A stretch of DNA of 64,000 bases from Sequoia sempervirens (lineage: Eukaryota; Streptophyta; Pinopsida; Cupressales; Cupressaceae): the NCBI GenBank assembly GCA_007258455.2, contig VDFB02358134.1, positions 213,737,314-213,801,313 on the forward strand. The letters are read 5' to 3'. Both the position numbers and the translations under genes were made by a program. This document shows positions 12,028 to 24,547 of the stretch, piece by piece (the first letter of the stretch is position 1; each line of letters starts with the position of its first letter). Under the pieces are notes generated by a model. It searched no databases, was not told where the DNA came from, and saw only the letters and a list, made by a program, of their open reading frames with translations.

Positions 12028-12850
12028 TGAGATAATGGCCAAGTACAGGCCAATTGCTCCCAAACCCCCTCTTCATACGACTTCAAAATTAGGTAAGCCG
12101 GCTTCTGACTCTATATCTGCCTTGGGTTTTCTTTCAACTTTCAATACTACCCACAAGAGAAACAATACTGTTGAAAACTGTAATGGCGGCCACAATAGAA
12201 GTGGACAGAGGAGGAGGGCCTCTGATTGTTTTCGAGGCCATTCACCCAGAGTCCTAAAGAAATCAAGAGGCCCCAACATCCCCACTGAGGGCAAAAACAC
12301 CCGTGAGATTGTATTTCCCAGTGTAAAAGTTGATGGGCCTGAAATTATCCTTCGTTCAGCTCTTGATAAAGAATTGGAAGCTGTGGAGAGAACAGCGGCC
12401 AATGCTTTTAATGGAAGCAGTGTGTTGGATGAAAAATATGCTGGATCTGAACAATGGGTCGATATAAAAGTGGTAATGAAGTCAATTGGGGAGGTGGGTT
12501 TGGAGAATCCTGTATCAAACGTAGAACCTGAGCCTGTGCCTACAGTGGCTGAGAGTCAATGTGGTTGTGGGTCTGCTAGATTTTTTGTTTTCCCTATTGT
12601 TAGTGATATTCTGCAGGAAGAGGAGAAAAATCTGGTTACTCTTCCACTCCTTCCACCCACACCACTCTTGCAGAAAGGTTCAGTCTTGAGTTCTAATGCT
12701 TCTAATCCATCATGCGATAAAGAGGATATTCCATTTAGACTTTTTGGTAGAGATTTCAGCCATAAAGAAGTCGGATCCTGCCAAATTAGTAATAATGAAA
12801 GCCCAAAGCCTACAAAGAATGTACCCATTGTTGGCCTTTCATTCATCTGA
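11957..12850 (+). CDS. Plant-specific protein of unknown function, single exon
   Basis: This is the only intact host-like gene. Plus-strand ATGs in frame are at 11957 and 11993 and the stop is TGA at 12848-12850, giving 297 or 285 residues. The later Met gives an N-terminus MQGNQQSASRADEIMAKYRP. The block ADEIMAKYRPIAPKP just after it is a motif I associate with conserved plant proteins of unknown function, but I cannot name the family. The middle is basic and Arg-rich (SGQRRRASDCFRGHSPRVLKKSR), possibly nuclear-localising. The C-terminal half is acidic and Pro/Ser-rich and ends in VGLSFI. No membrane segment or enzyme motif is seen. Codon use and GC differ from the repeats around it. No intron signal is needed. 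An older frame reading from 11909 would need a TTG start, so I reject it. Confidence 0.7.
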   Translation: MGRLDWARTCFAMQGNQQSASRADEIMAKYRPIAPKPPLHTTSKLGKPASDSISALGFLSTFNTTHKRNNTVENCNGGHNRSGQRRRASDCFRGHSPRVLKKSRGPNIPTEGKNTREIVFPSVKVDGPEIILRSALDKELEAVERTAANAFNGSSVLDEKYAGSEQWVDIKVVMKSIGEVGLENPVSNVEPEPVPTVAESQCGCGSARFFVFPIVSDILQEEEKNLVTLPLLPPTPLLQKGSVLSSNASNPSCDKEDIPFRLFGRDFSHKEVGSCQISNNESPKPTKNVPIVGLSFI

Positions 12851-13265
12851 GTGATGTATTATAAGTCCTTTGTTAGTCATTTTGTTGTTGAACAGTTACT
12901 GTGCGGAAGTTCTATGGTTCAGTTTTGTATATATTTGAGAGGATTTCAGAAAATGCCGAGGCCAAGAGTTGTATCAGATACACTGGCTACCTACCGTAAT
13001 TTCTTGGTCCTTTCCCTCTGCAAGTCTGTCTTGTATAAACCACACTGGATTTGAAGCTGTCTTCCAGAGTAAATATGTAGCAACTCCAAGGAATGACCAC
13101 AGAAAACAGGAAATTTGTAGATACATAGATCAGGTCTTGCGGTCCATTAGAATGTTTATATATTATGTAAATATATGGATCATATCTTACTAGCGTCCAT
13201 AAGCCTATATAGTTATTGTTAAATAAAAATGCATTCTATTCTGATTTTCAATAAATTAATAAATA
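12851..13265 (+). terminator. Probable 3' UTR and polyadenylation region
   Basis: About 400 bp follow the stop. AATAAA-like signals occur near 13221 (GTTAAATAAAAATGC) and 13250 (TCAATAAATTAATAAATA), after which the sequence turns fully AT-rich. Short open frames here are not convincing. Confidence 0.45.
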
Positions 13266-14698
13266 CGATCAAATGTGCAGTCGAATAGCTGTATAGACAA
13301 TATGATTGTCAAATATACTTTGCATGCTAATCTTTTGTGTCTTCAATATATTGCACATCAACAAAAGGGTTTAACTCATAACCAAACACATTTTATATTT
13401 ATATTGTTAGGTACATGGGATATGATATTATAATGTATGTAGTTGGATGGAAATGTCAACATGGAACATATCTCTTAAATTAGTTGTATTAGATTATGTG
13501 GACAAATTGTGTAATTAATTATATCAAGCAATGAGTGAGCCTTCATTAGGATTACCCCTCCATTATATTATTAGTAGGCCTATATAAAGGAGTTGATTAT
13601 CATTGTAATGATATGTGTAGAATGTTTGTGTGAAACTATATTCACATTTTACCTGGATTTTTTATTAAGAATTTATTTTTCTATTTTTAATTTGTAAATC
13701 TTGTGACATGAAATTTATTTTTTATTTTTTCCATCTTTTCTATTTTTGACAAATGTGGATGCATATCTTCTTGTAATTTTTTATATGTAATCAATGGAAT
13801 GAATGAATGAACCAATATTTATTTTGTATCTTTTTTTTTTCTTCTAATTATGCATTTGTAGCAAGCTCTCTTTTGTAAAAGAATTATTGCAGTTGATATT
13901 AACTATTTTAGAGATACATATTATCTTAGGGTTTTATACATATTGCATTAAATTTACATGTTTTTCTTTGATATCTTAGAGTTTTATCCATGAGGTTGTA
14001 AGCATGCATCTTGGTGTAAAAGAGATCTTATCATTTCACTCAAACTACGTAAAAACCTCTAGATCCATATAAAGAACATTAGATTTAGACTTAAGAGTTT
14101 CTAAGGTAATATTTTGGAGGGGGCATGACCTTATGAATAGTGTCCCATCATGAACAATGATTTTGGTAGTGAGTAGTCATTTTTATCATGAATAGTATTT
14201 TTTCTGGTCGTGAATAGTGTTTTCAAGTTGTGAACAGTGTTTTCAACCTCTTTTTTCATACATAATGGGACAATCTTGTTTTGGAGGGCATATCTTGAGT
14301 ATACGATGTCATTTTTTTGTAAAAAAATAGGTGTCATAAAGTTGGTTCCAAGCACTTTCCAATGGTGCTAGTATATTTTAAAAGTTTTATTATTGTTAGT
14401 TGAAGTCAAAATTATATTTTTGGCTTTTGAGCTAAAAAATTTCTCTAAGAATACTTTGTTTTAGATCAAATAGGTATTGATGAGCTCTTCTTAGCCATTC
14501 ATGTAATTTTTCTAGATTCAATTATATGATCTTTTATTTATTTTATCAATTTTATACAATCTAGTTAATAGCTTGGACATTCTAGCACTTGGAGAAGTTC
14601 TATTTTTTTGGGTGGGCTCCATTTTATCTCTTTGATTTTGTATTTATTTTTATTAATTTGTAATCATGTGTCTAATTTATAGATTAAATTCAATTACT
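13266..14698. other. AT-rich region with a possible LTR and a short GTGAATAGTG repeat
   Basis: The stretch 13404-13670 has LTR style: it starts TGTTAGGTACATGGG and has a TATA-like CCTATATAAAGG near 13578. No partner LTR was found. At 14138-14245 the phrase GTGAATAGTGTTTTCA and variants repeat at about 21-bp spacing. A 90-bp segment at 13318-13410 recurs at 15625-15715. No gene is seen. Confidence 0.35.
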
Positions 14699-15157
14699 AT
14701 GGGAAAGAAAAGACATACAATAGGTGAACATATTTTGAAGGAATTCAATCATCTAAGAATTCTTTATGAAATTTATGAATTGAGATAACTTTGTAGAGAA
14801 AATGACATCAATTTTCTAGATTATTTTAATCTAGCATTTATATATGCATTTGATGTTCACTCATAGACATCTTATGTGGAGACATCATTTAAGGATGGGC
14901 AATGTAATCAAATGATATGCATTAAGATATCTAATCCATCATCACCTATTGTTACTTTATAGTTTAGTATTGCTTCTTTAAAAGCTTTCAATGATTCTTT
15001 GTATTAGGAAAATCTTAGTCTTCCAAATCCAACTCAATGAGATTCTTATTTTTCAAACATTTCATCCTTATTTGTGGAGTCTCACATTTCTAATTTAGAG
15101 AATTCATTGGAGGATTTGTATTACTTTTTCGATATCAATGATATCATCACATCTTTA
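14699..15157 (+). pseudogene. Decayed retroelement-type ORF (same family as 51.56-51.9 kb)
   Basis: From ATG 14699 one frame reads about 153 codons with six in-frame stops and no frameshift (MGKKRHTIGEHILKEF...). Its end, SSLFVESHISNLENSLEDL, matches TSLFVESHIENLEDTIED at about 51.6 kb, which lies between two LTRs. I therefore take it as a relic of a retroelement-encoded protein. The enzymatic class is not recognisable. Every stop could come from CAA, CAG, CGA or TGG by one transition. Confidence 0.5.
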
Positions 15158-15715
15158 TTTTCCAGATGTAGTTTATATTTTGATTAGTCTATAATGTTAC
15201 AAATTATTAACTTAATGCTTAGTCTATCAAGTTTTATTTATAAAATAAAAGTGTGATTCTATTGATTATTTTAAGTACTTTTAATTTAATTTTAGAATTG
15301 GATTGGTTTAGATCTTTAGGTTTTATTTCTTGAGGATTAGATTGTGCTCTAGTTTAATTCCTTTGACATAACCATATACACAATATTATTTCACCTTTTT
15401 AAAATTTAATTTTACCAATTATGTAGTCAATAGTCAAGGGAACTAATTATTACTTGTCCAAAAAAAATTAATTATGCATTATGATATTTTATTTGATGAT
15501 AAGTCTTAAGAAACTACTGATATGACACTTATTGTCAAAAGCATCCGTAAAAGCATTATCAAGCACCTACATTTTTCTTGCATCTTCATAAATAGATACT
15601 ACATCATCATCAAATGTTTTTTGCATACTAATCTCAAGTGTGTATTCAATATATTACATATCAACAAAAGGGTTTAACTCATAACTAAATAAGTTTCATA
15701 CTTGTATTAATAGGT
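15158..15715. other. AT-rich spacer ending in a 90-bp dispersed repeat
   Basis: Nothing coding is seen. The segment 15625-15715 is a diverged copy of 13318-13410, sharing AACAAAAGGGTTTAACTCAT and AATATATT context. Confidence 0.45.
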
Positions 15716-17074
15716 GAAATGAAGAGGAAAGGAATCCCAAAAGGTTTTATGATGTTGTATAGAACCTTAGGAATCTTCAAATAGCCCTTGTTTCCCTAAT
15801 TTCATTAAGGAGAGAGACCACAAGGTGTGAAGATTGACTTTCAACCTCAATGGTGAGTCAATTAGACCTGGATCTCAATCCTTAGGACATTAGTAAAGGT
15901 CTAGAAACATAAACAAATGATTTTATGCACTTAAAATAATTGAACAACAAGACCTAATACAAAAAATGAATATTCTCAAAAGTACCAAAACGGAAATGAT
16001 AGTTTGTAGGAAGATTTAAGAAGGGTCTTGTTGAATGGTGTTTTTTCACTTCTCAACACAGGCAACACACAAGTGCACTACTTCTCTTGAAAGGAAACTT
16101 CCTACAAACAGGTTACAAAAAATTACCCCAAGGTCTCTTGGGTGTCAGGTCATGACTTGCAAACACAACTTAGTGGATTGATGTGATTTGTTGGTAATCA
16201 CAACTTGGGCATGGAAAATTGCTAAGTTGGAAGGAGATTGGATCTTCAAATGGAGTACATGAGATTCTAGAAGTGATGTGCAATTGTTGCAAGTTCAAAA
16301 CAACAATCTAAAACTCCATGGGTAACATCAGATTTGGCTTTACAATGATGCTGGAACTTTGCCAAAACTATTATTTCAAAGAAAGGTCAAAAGGGAAAAG
16401 GTAGGTAAGAGTTCCTAAACCTACAACTATTAATGAACAGTGACAATGAATGACGCTATAGTGGACAACCTTCCTATAACTGAGTTCCACTTAACCAAAC
16501 AATCATACAGTCTCATGAAACTAGTGCTATCTTCTAAGGTCTACAGATTTTCAGCTATTCATTCACCATAAAGCATGAATAAAAGATGAAATTTTATGTG
16601 CAACAATGAATTTATGTTTAGACTAGCTTTATGCTACTATTCATCATCAACAACCAACAAAAAGCATGAACATGGAAAGCATCAACACAATATCATTTTT
16701 CAATATCAATGGACAACATGAGCTAAACTACTAAAACTACTTGAAAGCACCTAGAACAATAAAGTAAATCTATCTAAATCTATCAAATGTGAGAAGATGA
16801 ATCATGCAACATGTGAGAAACACAAGAATCCACCAAAAGCAATGAAATTCTATTGAAATTTATGTAGCATGTCTTTGCAACAACTCAACTCTATTTTGAA
16901 AATGAGAGGAGACCCCCTATTTATAGTTTTCCAAAAGTGAAATGAATGGCTAGGATTTACTCTCATTGTGTGTCCAAGATTCATTTTACATTAGGGTTTC
17001 ACCTACCCCAAAAACATTACTAATATAAGATACAATTTTGTCTCATTCCTATTTTGTCCTATAGTGCCCTGACA
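15716..17074 (-). mobile_element. Putative 3' LTR of a minus-strand retroelement
   Basis: Read on the minus strand, TGTCAGGGCACTATAGGAC begins at 17074, preceded by a purine run (minus strand AAGAAAAAGAAGG at 17103-17115) that could be the polypurine tract. A TATA-like CTATAAATAGGGGG lies at about 16910-16925, minus strand. This is the right order for pol-end, PPT, then LTR after the pseudogene ending at 17167. The far LTR border and the partner 5' LTR were not found. Confidence 0.4.
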
Positions 17075-17166
17075 CTGTAGTAGTTTTGTCTTCTAGTGAC
17101 TACCTTCTTTTTCTTAGCTTATACTGTCAAGAAATCATCATCTATCATTGGCTTTCCCTCATTCTT

Positions 17167-20100
17167 CTAAAGAGTGGTGTACTCCACAAATTTTCCAATA
17201 AGTGCTTGAAGCTTGTTCCACTCCATGATATTGGATTGAAGAACTTGGAAGGTCAGCTTCTTAGATCTGCCAGCGATTTGTTCCCAGTTCTTATTGCATT
17301 TTGGCGTGGCCTTAATTACTTGTTCGGATTGAACGAATGCCCTAGCAACAAAATCCATCAAGTCTGGTGTTAGTGAGTCTACTCCCCCTTGCTCCATCTT
17401 CTTATGGAAGTATGGCCTGATCTTTTCTAAATCTAGCTCCACGATAGGCATATCGTAGTCTGTCATCAACTTTAAGTAATCTTCATTGTCTGTCCTGTGC
17501 TCTTTGATCCATTTGAGGTCTAGCTCAACCCTCTCCAAGACATCTCTCATGTGATCCAAACCCATTTTCCATGTTTCTACCAGCTAGTGATCATCTTTTA
17601 CAAGGGCCAGCTCCTTCTCCCATGTCTTTTTGGGCATCTTGAGAATGGTTTCGACCTTAGGATAGGTAATCCTATATAGGTCGGTGAATCGGTGACAAAT
17701 ATTTTCCATGCCCTCTAGCTACTTCTTCACATCTCAAAATTTTTTGGTTGTTCAAAAAGCATGGCCTATGCCCATGTCACCATTATGTAGCACTCATTGT
17801 AACTAATCTGCAATAGCCTTGGTCCAATTCTTCATCTTCTCCATCTTGGAGATTTCTTCTTAGTAGAGGAGTGGGGGCGCAAAGGATGTAGTTGAAGCTT
17901 CTTCCTCCAGCGATATCCATTGCTAGATATAGGCGCTGAGATCTGCCACTTGTTCCTTCAATTCCTCCTTAGAGGACTGGTCCTTGTTTATCTGTTGGAA
18001 AATTGTTGCCACTGATCCCTGGAGCTGAACAATTTTCTATTCCCTTATCGTGGGGCCCAAGTCGATTGTGGAAATGTTTTAGCTGACCCCCTTTCATTTG
18101 TCTGTCACCGGGGTGGAAATTTGCACGGTTCTTGATCCTGAAGCATCAACTATGATATGGGATCAAACTCTTGGCTTCTTTTCCTTCTTAGTATTTGTTT
18201 GTGCTCTTGCCAAGATAGCCTCAAGCCTACTCTTTGGATCCATGAGAGCCAAGGTTTTCTTCTATAACTGCTTCTCCAACCAATCAGGAATTTGAGTCTC
18301 CTCTCTTGGTGATTCATGATCACCTTCCTCTTTCTGCTCATGCTGGGGCTGTCTCACTTCATGACTTGGGGCTTCTTGTTAAGTTCTTTTTTCTTGTTCA
18401 TCTAAGTCTTCAATGTGTATGGTCTTTTTCCTTTTTGACTCAGTGGGGGCCACTTTCTCTACAGTGACACCTTCTGTCTGAGACACTCTTTCTATTTCTT
18501 GTTCGAGCTCCACATGATGTTCTGACTCAGGACCCTTCTTCAGAGCATCTTCTTCCTTCTTTTCTTCTCTCTCTCCTTCTTTAGGAAGTATCTTTTCTTC
18601 CTAAATAGAGCCTTTATCTTGCCCAACTAGTGGAGGCTCCTTGAATGTCTCCATGTTGACTTCAATGTCCTCTTTCTCTTCAGGAGGCTGCTTCACTGAT
18701 TCCACCTCCTCTCCTATGTCCCTGAGTTGTTGGGACATCTCCTCTTCAAGCTATTGATCAAAGGTCTCTATTATGTACTTAGCATTAAGGGCTTCAGCGT
18801 CCTCCTCCGAAGATTGTGACTTTTCCTCATTAGTTACCACCTTGTCTACATTTACGCTCAACTTGCCTTCTGGATGTTCAAAATATTCTTCCTTGAAAGA
18901 GTCTTCAGGCTCCTCCATTATTCCTTTGGTGGCCTCCCTTTGTCGATTCTCCATCTCTTCTGATATTTGCATATTAGCCTCCATTTTGGGTGGCTCTGTG
19001 GGTGGTGGAGGAATGGGCAGGCTAACAATGGTTTGGGCTATCACTGCTTGCACAGTGGGGTTCATTATCACCCTAGAGATCTTGACGGGTATTCCTGGCA
19101 TATACTTGGAAAATGCCCCGGGCAAGGTAAGAGAAGGCATGGTAGTTATGGCAACTGAATATATTATGGTGGAAAGAGTAGGTAATGGAGGGGGTAGTGA
19201 GGAAGACGAAAAAGGGGATATCATGGTTGAAGAAGAGTCTAATACCATAATTGGGGCTATTGGTGAGGTGGAAGCAAGGTGAACATAAATGTTCACCACA
19301 GGAAAAGAGGAAACAAGCAGTGCCTAAGATGCAGGGGTGGTGGAGTAGCAACGACAGTGGGAATGGCAGGAGCAGAGGTAGCAAGTGGTGATTATGGTTG
19401 TTCAGCCTCTTCTTCTCCTTCATGTTGCAGATCCTCTGCGATGGTTGGCATCTCTTTGAATCCTCCTGACTTCTTTTCCTTTTTTGATGAGGATTCTCCT
19501 TCTGACCCATCTTCTACGTATATACTTGGTGTTTGGGTTGATGCTTAGACACATCCTTCCTCTTTCTTGATCTGGTCGCTAGAGGGGATTTAGGAGTTTC
19601 TCTTGCTAGGGAAACAGTTGCCCCACTATCTGTTTCACTCTCGAGCTCATCTATGAGCTCTCTGTATGTCATCACGACACCCTATAGCTTGAGTTGGGCT
19701 ATTTGAGCATCCACCCACTCTCTGGTTCTGTTCTTGATTAGCTGTGTTACAATGTTAAGGTCATCGACCTCTTCTTCATCCCAATTAATCATTGGCAATG
19801 TGAACTCGACCACAACATCAAATCTTTCACCCAGGATGGTGTCATCTTCCTCCACAATCTAGTCAGGTATCAGGAACAGGTTGATTGACTGCACAAACTG
19901 GGCCGTCAATCACATGTAATGTCTCATTCTTACTTCTTTTTCATCATTGCAGTTAGCCCATAAATCTTCTATGTGAGGTGAGTGAGCATACTGCTTTTCG
20001 ACAAACTTCTTCAGTTTTCCTTAGGGATCCATCCTGGGTTGAGCAGTGTGGCAGTCCAAATGATACTCCACTATCTCCTTTTCAAAATATTCAATAAACT

Positions 20101-21170
20101 GGGTAGCAGGGATGACATACATTCCTTGCCCAAAATTGAGGGGATATGGAATTGCTACCTGGTGCTTGTCACTTAGAAGAGTGTGGGAATTTCAGAGCTG
20201 TTGGGAGACTTCCAATATAATCATTCAGTCATTTGGGTATTGGGGTAGCTTGTAAGGTCTTTTAGAGAAGCCCTCCATTCTAATGTATGTGAACTTCAAG
20301 AACTAAATGAAGAGGAACACGAACCTCTGAATGAATTCCAAAGCGCTGTGCGTGACTCTTCTCTAAAAATCCCCTCCAAGGAGTCTGATAATATGCTCAA
20401 TGAAGGCATCATTCACTCTTTGATATGCCCTCTTGAAATTCCTATACTGTAATTGTGGGTAGCGGTCATATACCTTGAGCTCCTTGCTTCCTAGATTTGG
20501 ATTTCATGCAACAAAGAGGCCTTTGTATGGAAATTCCTCTACTAGTAGGTATACTGGGTAGGAGGTCATATAGAACTGCGATGTATTCTTTACGACCATA
20601 AACTGTGCATGCTTGGTGTCACTGATGATCTTGGCCTAGTGGAACTTTGCTTTTCCACGAATGATCTCTTCTATGAAATAAAACATCCACTCTTGGAAGA
20701 AGGAAGCACCAAGGAGGCCCATTACTCTACTTAGTAGAGTGACAAGATCGTGGTACTCTTCATGGAAATCACTTCTGAAGAGCTCCTGTGGTACCTTAGC
20801 GGCACTTCCCCTCTTTTCTTTCAACCAATGTTGGTTGATTAACTTCTTACATGCTAGGGGATTGGCTTTCCATGTGTTCTCAATGTATCCCTTCTTTGTT
20901 TTCTCCATTGGGTCGAATGTTAGGATATGGAAAGTCTCGCCTATGGACCGAGCAGATAGGTCTGCCAGCACCCTACCTTCATGATCTATGATTTTTCTGT
21001 TACCACTGCGGTAGCACTCTTTGAAAGCCATTATAAGTTATGGGGCCACAAGCATGGGTGGGAAGCTGACTGCCTTGGCTAGGCCACTCTTTCAGATCTT
21101 CTATGCATTATCAGTGATGGGATTTCTTGTGATTCTGTCTAAATTAATCTATGTCTACATGTCCTAGGTT
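17167..21170 (-). pseudogene. Long decayed retroelement-associated ORF (about 1,300 codons)
   Basis: Minus-strand coding sequence runs from about 21170 to TAG at 17167. The N-terminal part (ITRNPITDNA..KSGLAKAVSFPPMLVAP..MAFKECYRSG, then KIIDHEGRVLADLSARS) belongs to a plant repeat-associated family that I recognise by sight but cannot name. The middle (19.3-19.6 kb) is Ser/Pro-rich with basic patches, followed by a long Glu/Lys-rich part and a coiled-coil-like C-terminus (MGLDHMRDVLERVELDLKWI). From 19299 to 17167 the frame is unbroken by indels but has 16 in-frame stops. At least one frameshift lies near 19.3-19.5 kb. No RT, RNase H or integrase motif is seen, so this is either a non-autonomous element protein or an extra ORF of a gypsy element. 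Confidence 0.6.
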
Positions 21171-24100
21171 GGTATTTGATATTGAATCCCACATTGAGGT
21201 AACCTTGGAGGTGATTTCCACCCTGTGGAACTAATACTTCATTTGGTCTTTCTCCTCTTTTCCCCTCGGTGTTTTGGTAGTCTTATTTCCCTTTTCATTT
21301 TCTATAGACTGCCCCAATGTGCTCGCAGTAGATTCCATAAATCCTTCAAACTAAAATGTAGTAAGCGTATCTATATAAAAAATCAGAGGAGCATTAGTGG
21401 AATCTTGGAAAATGAAGGTTAGACCCAGTAATTCATCTTCTAGAGATCATGATATTTGTTAACGTTCATCATTTGGCATTCATTTGGGTCAATTATAGTA
21501 GTGCAGGCCCAGGGATGCGGGTTTCCCTCGGCTGGAGGCCATCAGGAGGAGGCAGAAGGGAAATGATGCTGAGGGAATGATGACCCGTTGGCGGCCACCT
21601 GCACTCAAAATCTAGTATTTAGAGTTTGGAGGTCAGTCAAGGCTCTAAGACATTTAGGTACATTGGGAAATCATCCAAGAGGTCCTTGGAGGTGTTTAAT
21701 TAGTTACTATACTTATGCAGGCTCAAGGAGGGCAGAGGCAGGGGATGCCTTAGACATTCAAAGTTTTTTCGTTGAAAACAATGGTCATCAAGCAAAAATC
21801 CGCAATGGGAATCCCACATGGAGGGGTCCACATGCAGCTTGGGTGGCATGGGAAATGTCCCTTTGGTTTTGGTTGTTTAGAAGTTTGCAGGCAAGGACCG
21901 GTGGAAGGCAGTAATGATTCGGCGGCCCGTAGGAGGAGGTCTACATCATTAGGTGTGCAAAAGGCGTCGACATTAGCCACTTCGTTAATGTGAACCCAGA
22001 CGGCGGTAGAGTAATTGGTCTCCACAAGGAAGGCGGAAGGTAGGGCATGACCATTTGTCAATGACGAGAAGCTAACGACAGGCTGCAGGCGGCGGTCCAC
22101 AAAGGAGCACCCACAATGAACTTTTACTTGTTCATTTTGTGCCTAACATCCCGAGGGGAGACAGATAGGTCAGAGCCCACATGGTAGAACAACGAGGGTC
22201 CTTGACTGCTTTCATCGACAGTGAGGGTGGGGCGACCTGCGGAGAGACTTTCGCAAGATTTGGTCTGCAAAGGCCTAAGACTTAACATTTTATTCTAAGA
22301 CCTTGAGGTGGGGCTATCAAGGAGGACAACAAGGCCTATGATGTGGGCAGGAGTGGGGGTCTCGCCGCTTGAGGGAAGCATGTGAAATGATGACGATGGG
22401 AAGACAAGAGTCCGCATTGAGAGATTTGTAATGAAACCTTGCCTTAGGCATTCGAAGGCAATGGAATCTGCAGAACCCGTGAGGAAGGATGCTGGTAGAA
22501 GGTGGCCGTTGCAAAAAACAACCACTAGAGGGGGGCCGCCCACACACAGTGGCCCGCAACAGCAAACCCCTAGAGGGTTTAGGTTTCACACTTTCACTTA
22601 GGTTTTTGTTTGAGTTTCGAAGGTAGCGATGGCATGGCATCTGTTTGAAAAGGTGGACCCACAAAGTTGTAATGCTTAGGCTTCCGTTTGAAAGTCATTT
22701 TGAGTGGCGCAAAAGGGTTTGTAGGCCACGTAGGTCTCAAAGCTCTGGTGAAGAATGGCGGTAGGAAGGTGAAGTTGCACATGGCTTTTAGGGGCCGAGT
22801 TTGATAGATTTTTAAGGAATGTTTAAATGGGTTGATGCAGAATTTTGTGGTGAATCAGCCACCTAAAGAATTTTAGATTTTTTCCTTAAAGTTTTTAGTT
22901 AATCTTAGAACTTCAACTTAAAAGATGCTTCAGTTGAGCGGTGGCGGTCATACCTGAGAAACCCAAAGAATTCGATGAATGGAACGCTTGAAATTAGTCT
23001 GCAGGTTGTGCGGGCGTGGAGGCGGTGACTGTCTGAGCTCTGACAATTCTCTAACTTGTGTCGGTGAAAATGACAAGTCGACCCTCCTATTTATGGGAAA
23101 TTTAGCATTAATGACCAACATTTATTACTTGTACAATGGCTGACAAGGTAGTTGGGTGTGGGTTTCGAAAGAATGACAGTGGGAATGTCAGGTCCCGCAA
23201 GGTGGATGGAACCCCAGGCATTGCCATTCAATGGGCAGTGAAAGAAGGTGACCGTGGAGGGCACATAACCCACCATGCGGGCGGATGTCCTGCGTCAGAT
23301 GCTGGTGAATTAGCGAAGAAAATACTACCACATGCAAAGGGAAGTCCCCAAGGGCGGACCCACAGGAGGTGAAGGATGCCAACTTTGAAACTTAAGGTAA
23401 ACCTGTCAAGGAAACCCTGCGAAGGCCAAGGACTTGGAAATTTCTTGGGTGGTGAACTTTGGTCAACTAAAGATGATGACCTTGGGACTTCTTGACCACT
23501 TGGAACTCAAAATTAAGGGGCACACAAAATGAGGTGAAGGCTAAAAGTGACTCGGCGAAGGCGGAAAGAGAGGGTCCCCATTCGAAACGGGGAGTGTGTG
23601 CTATAGGTACAACAAATAGCGACTCTGTTGGGAGGACGCTCCCAAGCATTCTAAGGATAAATGTTCATTCAGAACCCAAAATATTTGGTTTCATAGATTA
23701 GAAGCCAGTTTCCAAGAGTGAACTAAGAAACTCAAAGGAGGACTGGATCCTTAGCTAAATCAAGTCACGGGGGTATCTCATAAGTGTGTGTATGGTGAAT
23801 TCATTCCTTTTCTTTAGAAACCAAAAAAAATAGCTATTAATCGGTCTAGGTAAGCTATGTAAATCATCTGACCCTAAAAGTGACCTCGACATTGCTCCAC
23901 TGCTAGTCAGTCGTCCATATCCTCGACGGAGTTGCCATTGTGACCTGACAAACATTGCTCTATTGTTGGCTGGACGTCCATAGCCTTGATAGAGTTGCTC
24001 GTACACCCACACAGTTGCTTGTTTAACACTTTCTTTTCTTTTCTTTTTCATAATATTTTCTTTTAGTACTCTTCCTTTTCCTCAACTACGTAAGCATTAA

Positions 24101-24545
24101 AGCCTACTGTGGGTTTGGAATCACAGTGGTCACTAGAGTAGACTTAAGATTCTTCACTCGCTGAGACCTCACAAGAGCTATTGTTTATCTCTTTAGAAAT
24201 ATTTAAGGTGTGTCTTGTGTGTGATCTGAGATAAATGTGAAAAGATTAAACCAAGGGTCCTGTCCTAGGTCAAGTCGGAGTTCAAATAGGGAAACCACTT
24301 CACGGGAGCAATCATAAATCAATGGTTACAAATGAAGATTTATCCAAAGAACAGATAGGAGAAAACAACAAAGTAGACTATTTGATATTTCAAGCACGAC
24401 CACCACATTGAGTACAGAGGAACACTCTCAGAAAAATAAGAGTAGCTAGGAAAGCAAGCAAAATGAAGTGAAGACGCAATAACGAAGCAAAAGGGAAACC
24501 TAAACTAACCTATATACAACTATATACAAGGATGAGTCTTGAAAA
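21171..24545. other. Moderately GC-rich non-coding stretch, possibly LTR/UTR of a gypsy element
   Basis: No long frame reads as protein. It lies directly 3' (minus strand) of the integrase fragment at 24548-24735, so it probably contains that element's 3' region and LTR. The minus-strand phrases CCCAACAGAGTCGC (about 23630) and GCTTACGTAGTTGAGG (about 24085) resemble motifs I know from Tat-type gypsy non-coding regions. Borders were not found. Confidence 0.35.
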
Positions 24546-24547
24546 GC

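Noticed and set aside
12073..12846. Minus-strand open frames opposite the single-exon gene
   Set aside because: They are shadows of the plus-strand gene; their translations show no motif and no start context.
18773..19282. Plus-strand open frame of 169 codons
   Set aside because: It is the complement of the minus-strand retroelement pseudogene, whose residues fit the family on the other strand much better.
21588..23701. A cluster of 60-116-codon frames on both strands in the GC-richer stretch
   Set aside because: Frames on both strands overlap with no consistent protein signal. Higher GC alone explains them, and the stretch is better read as element non-coding DNA.
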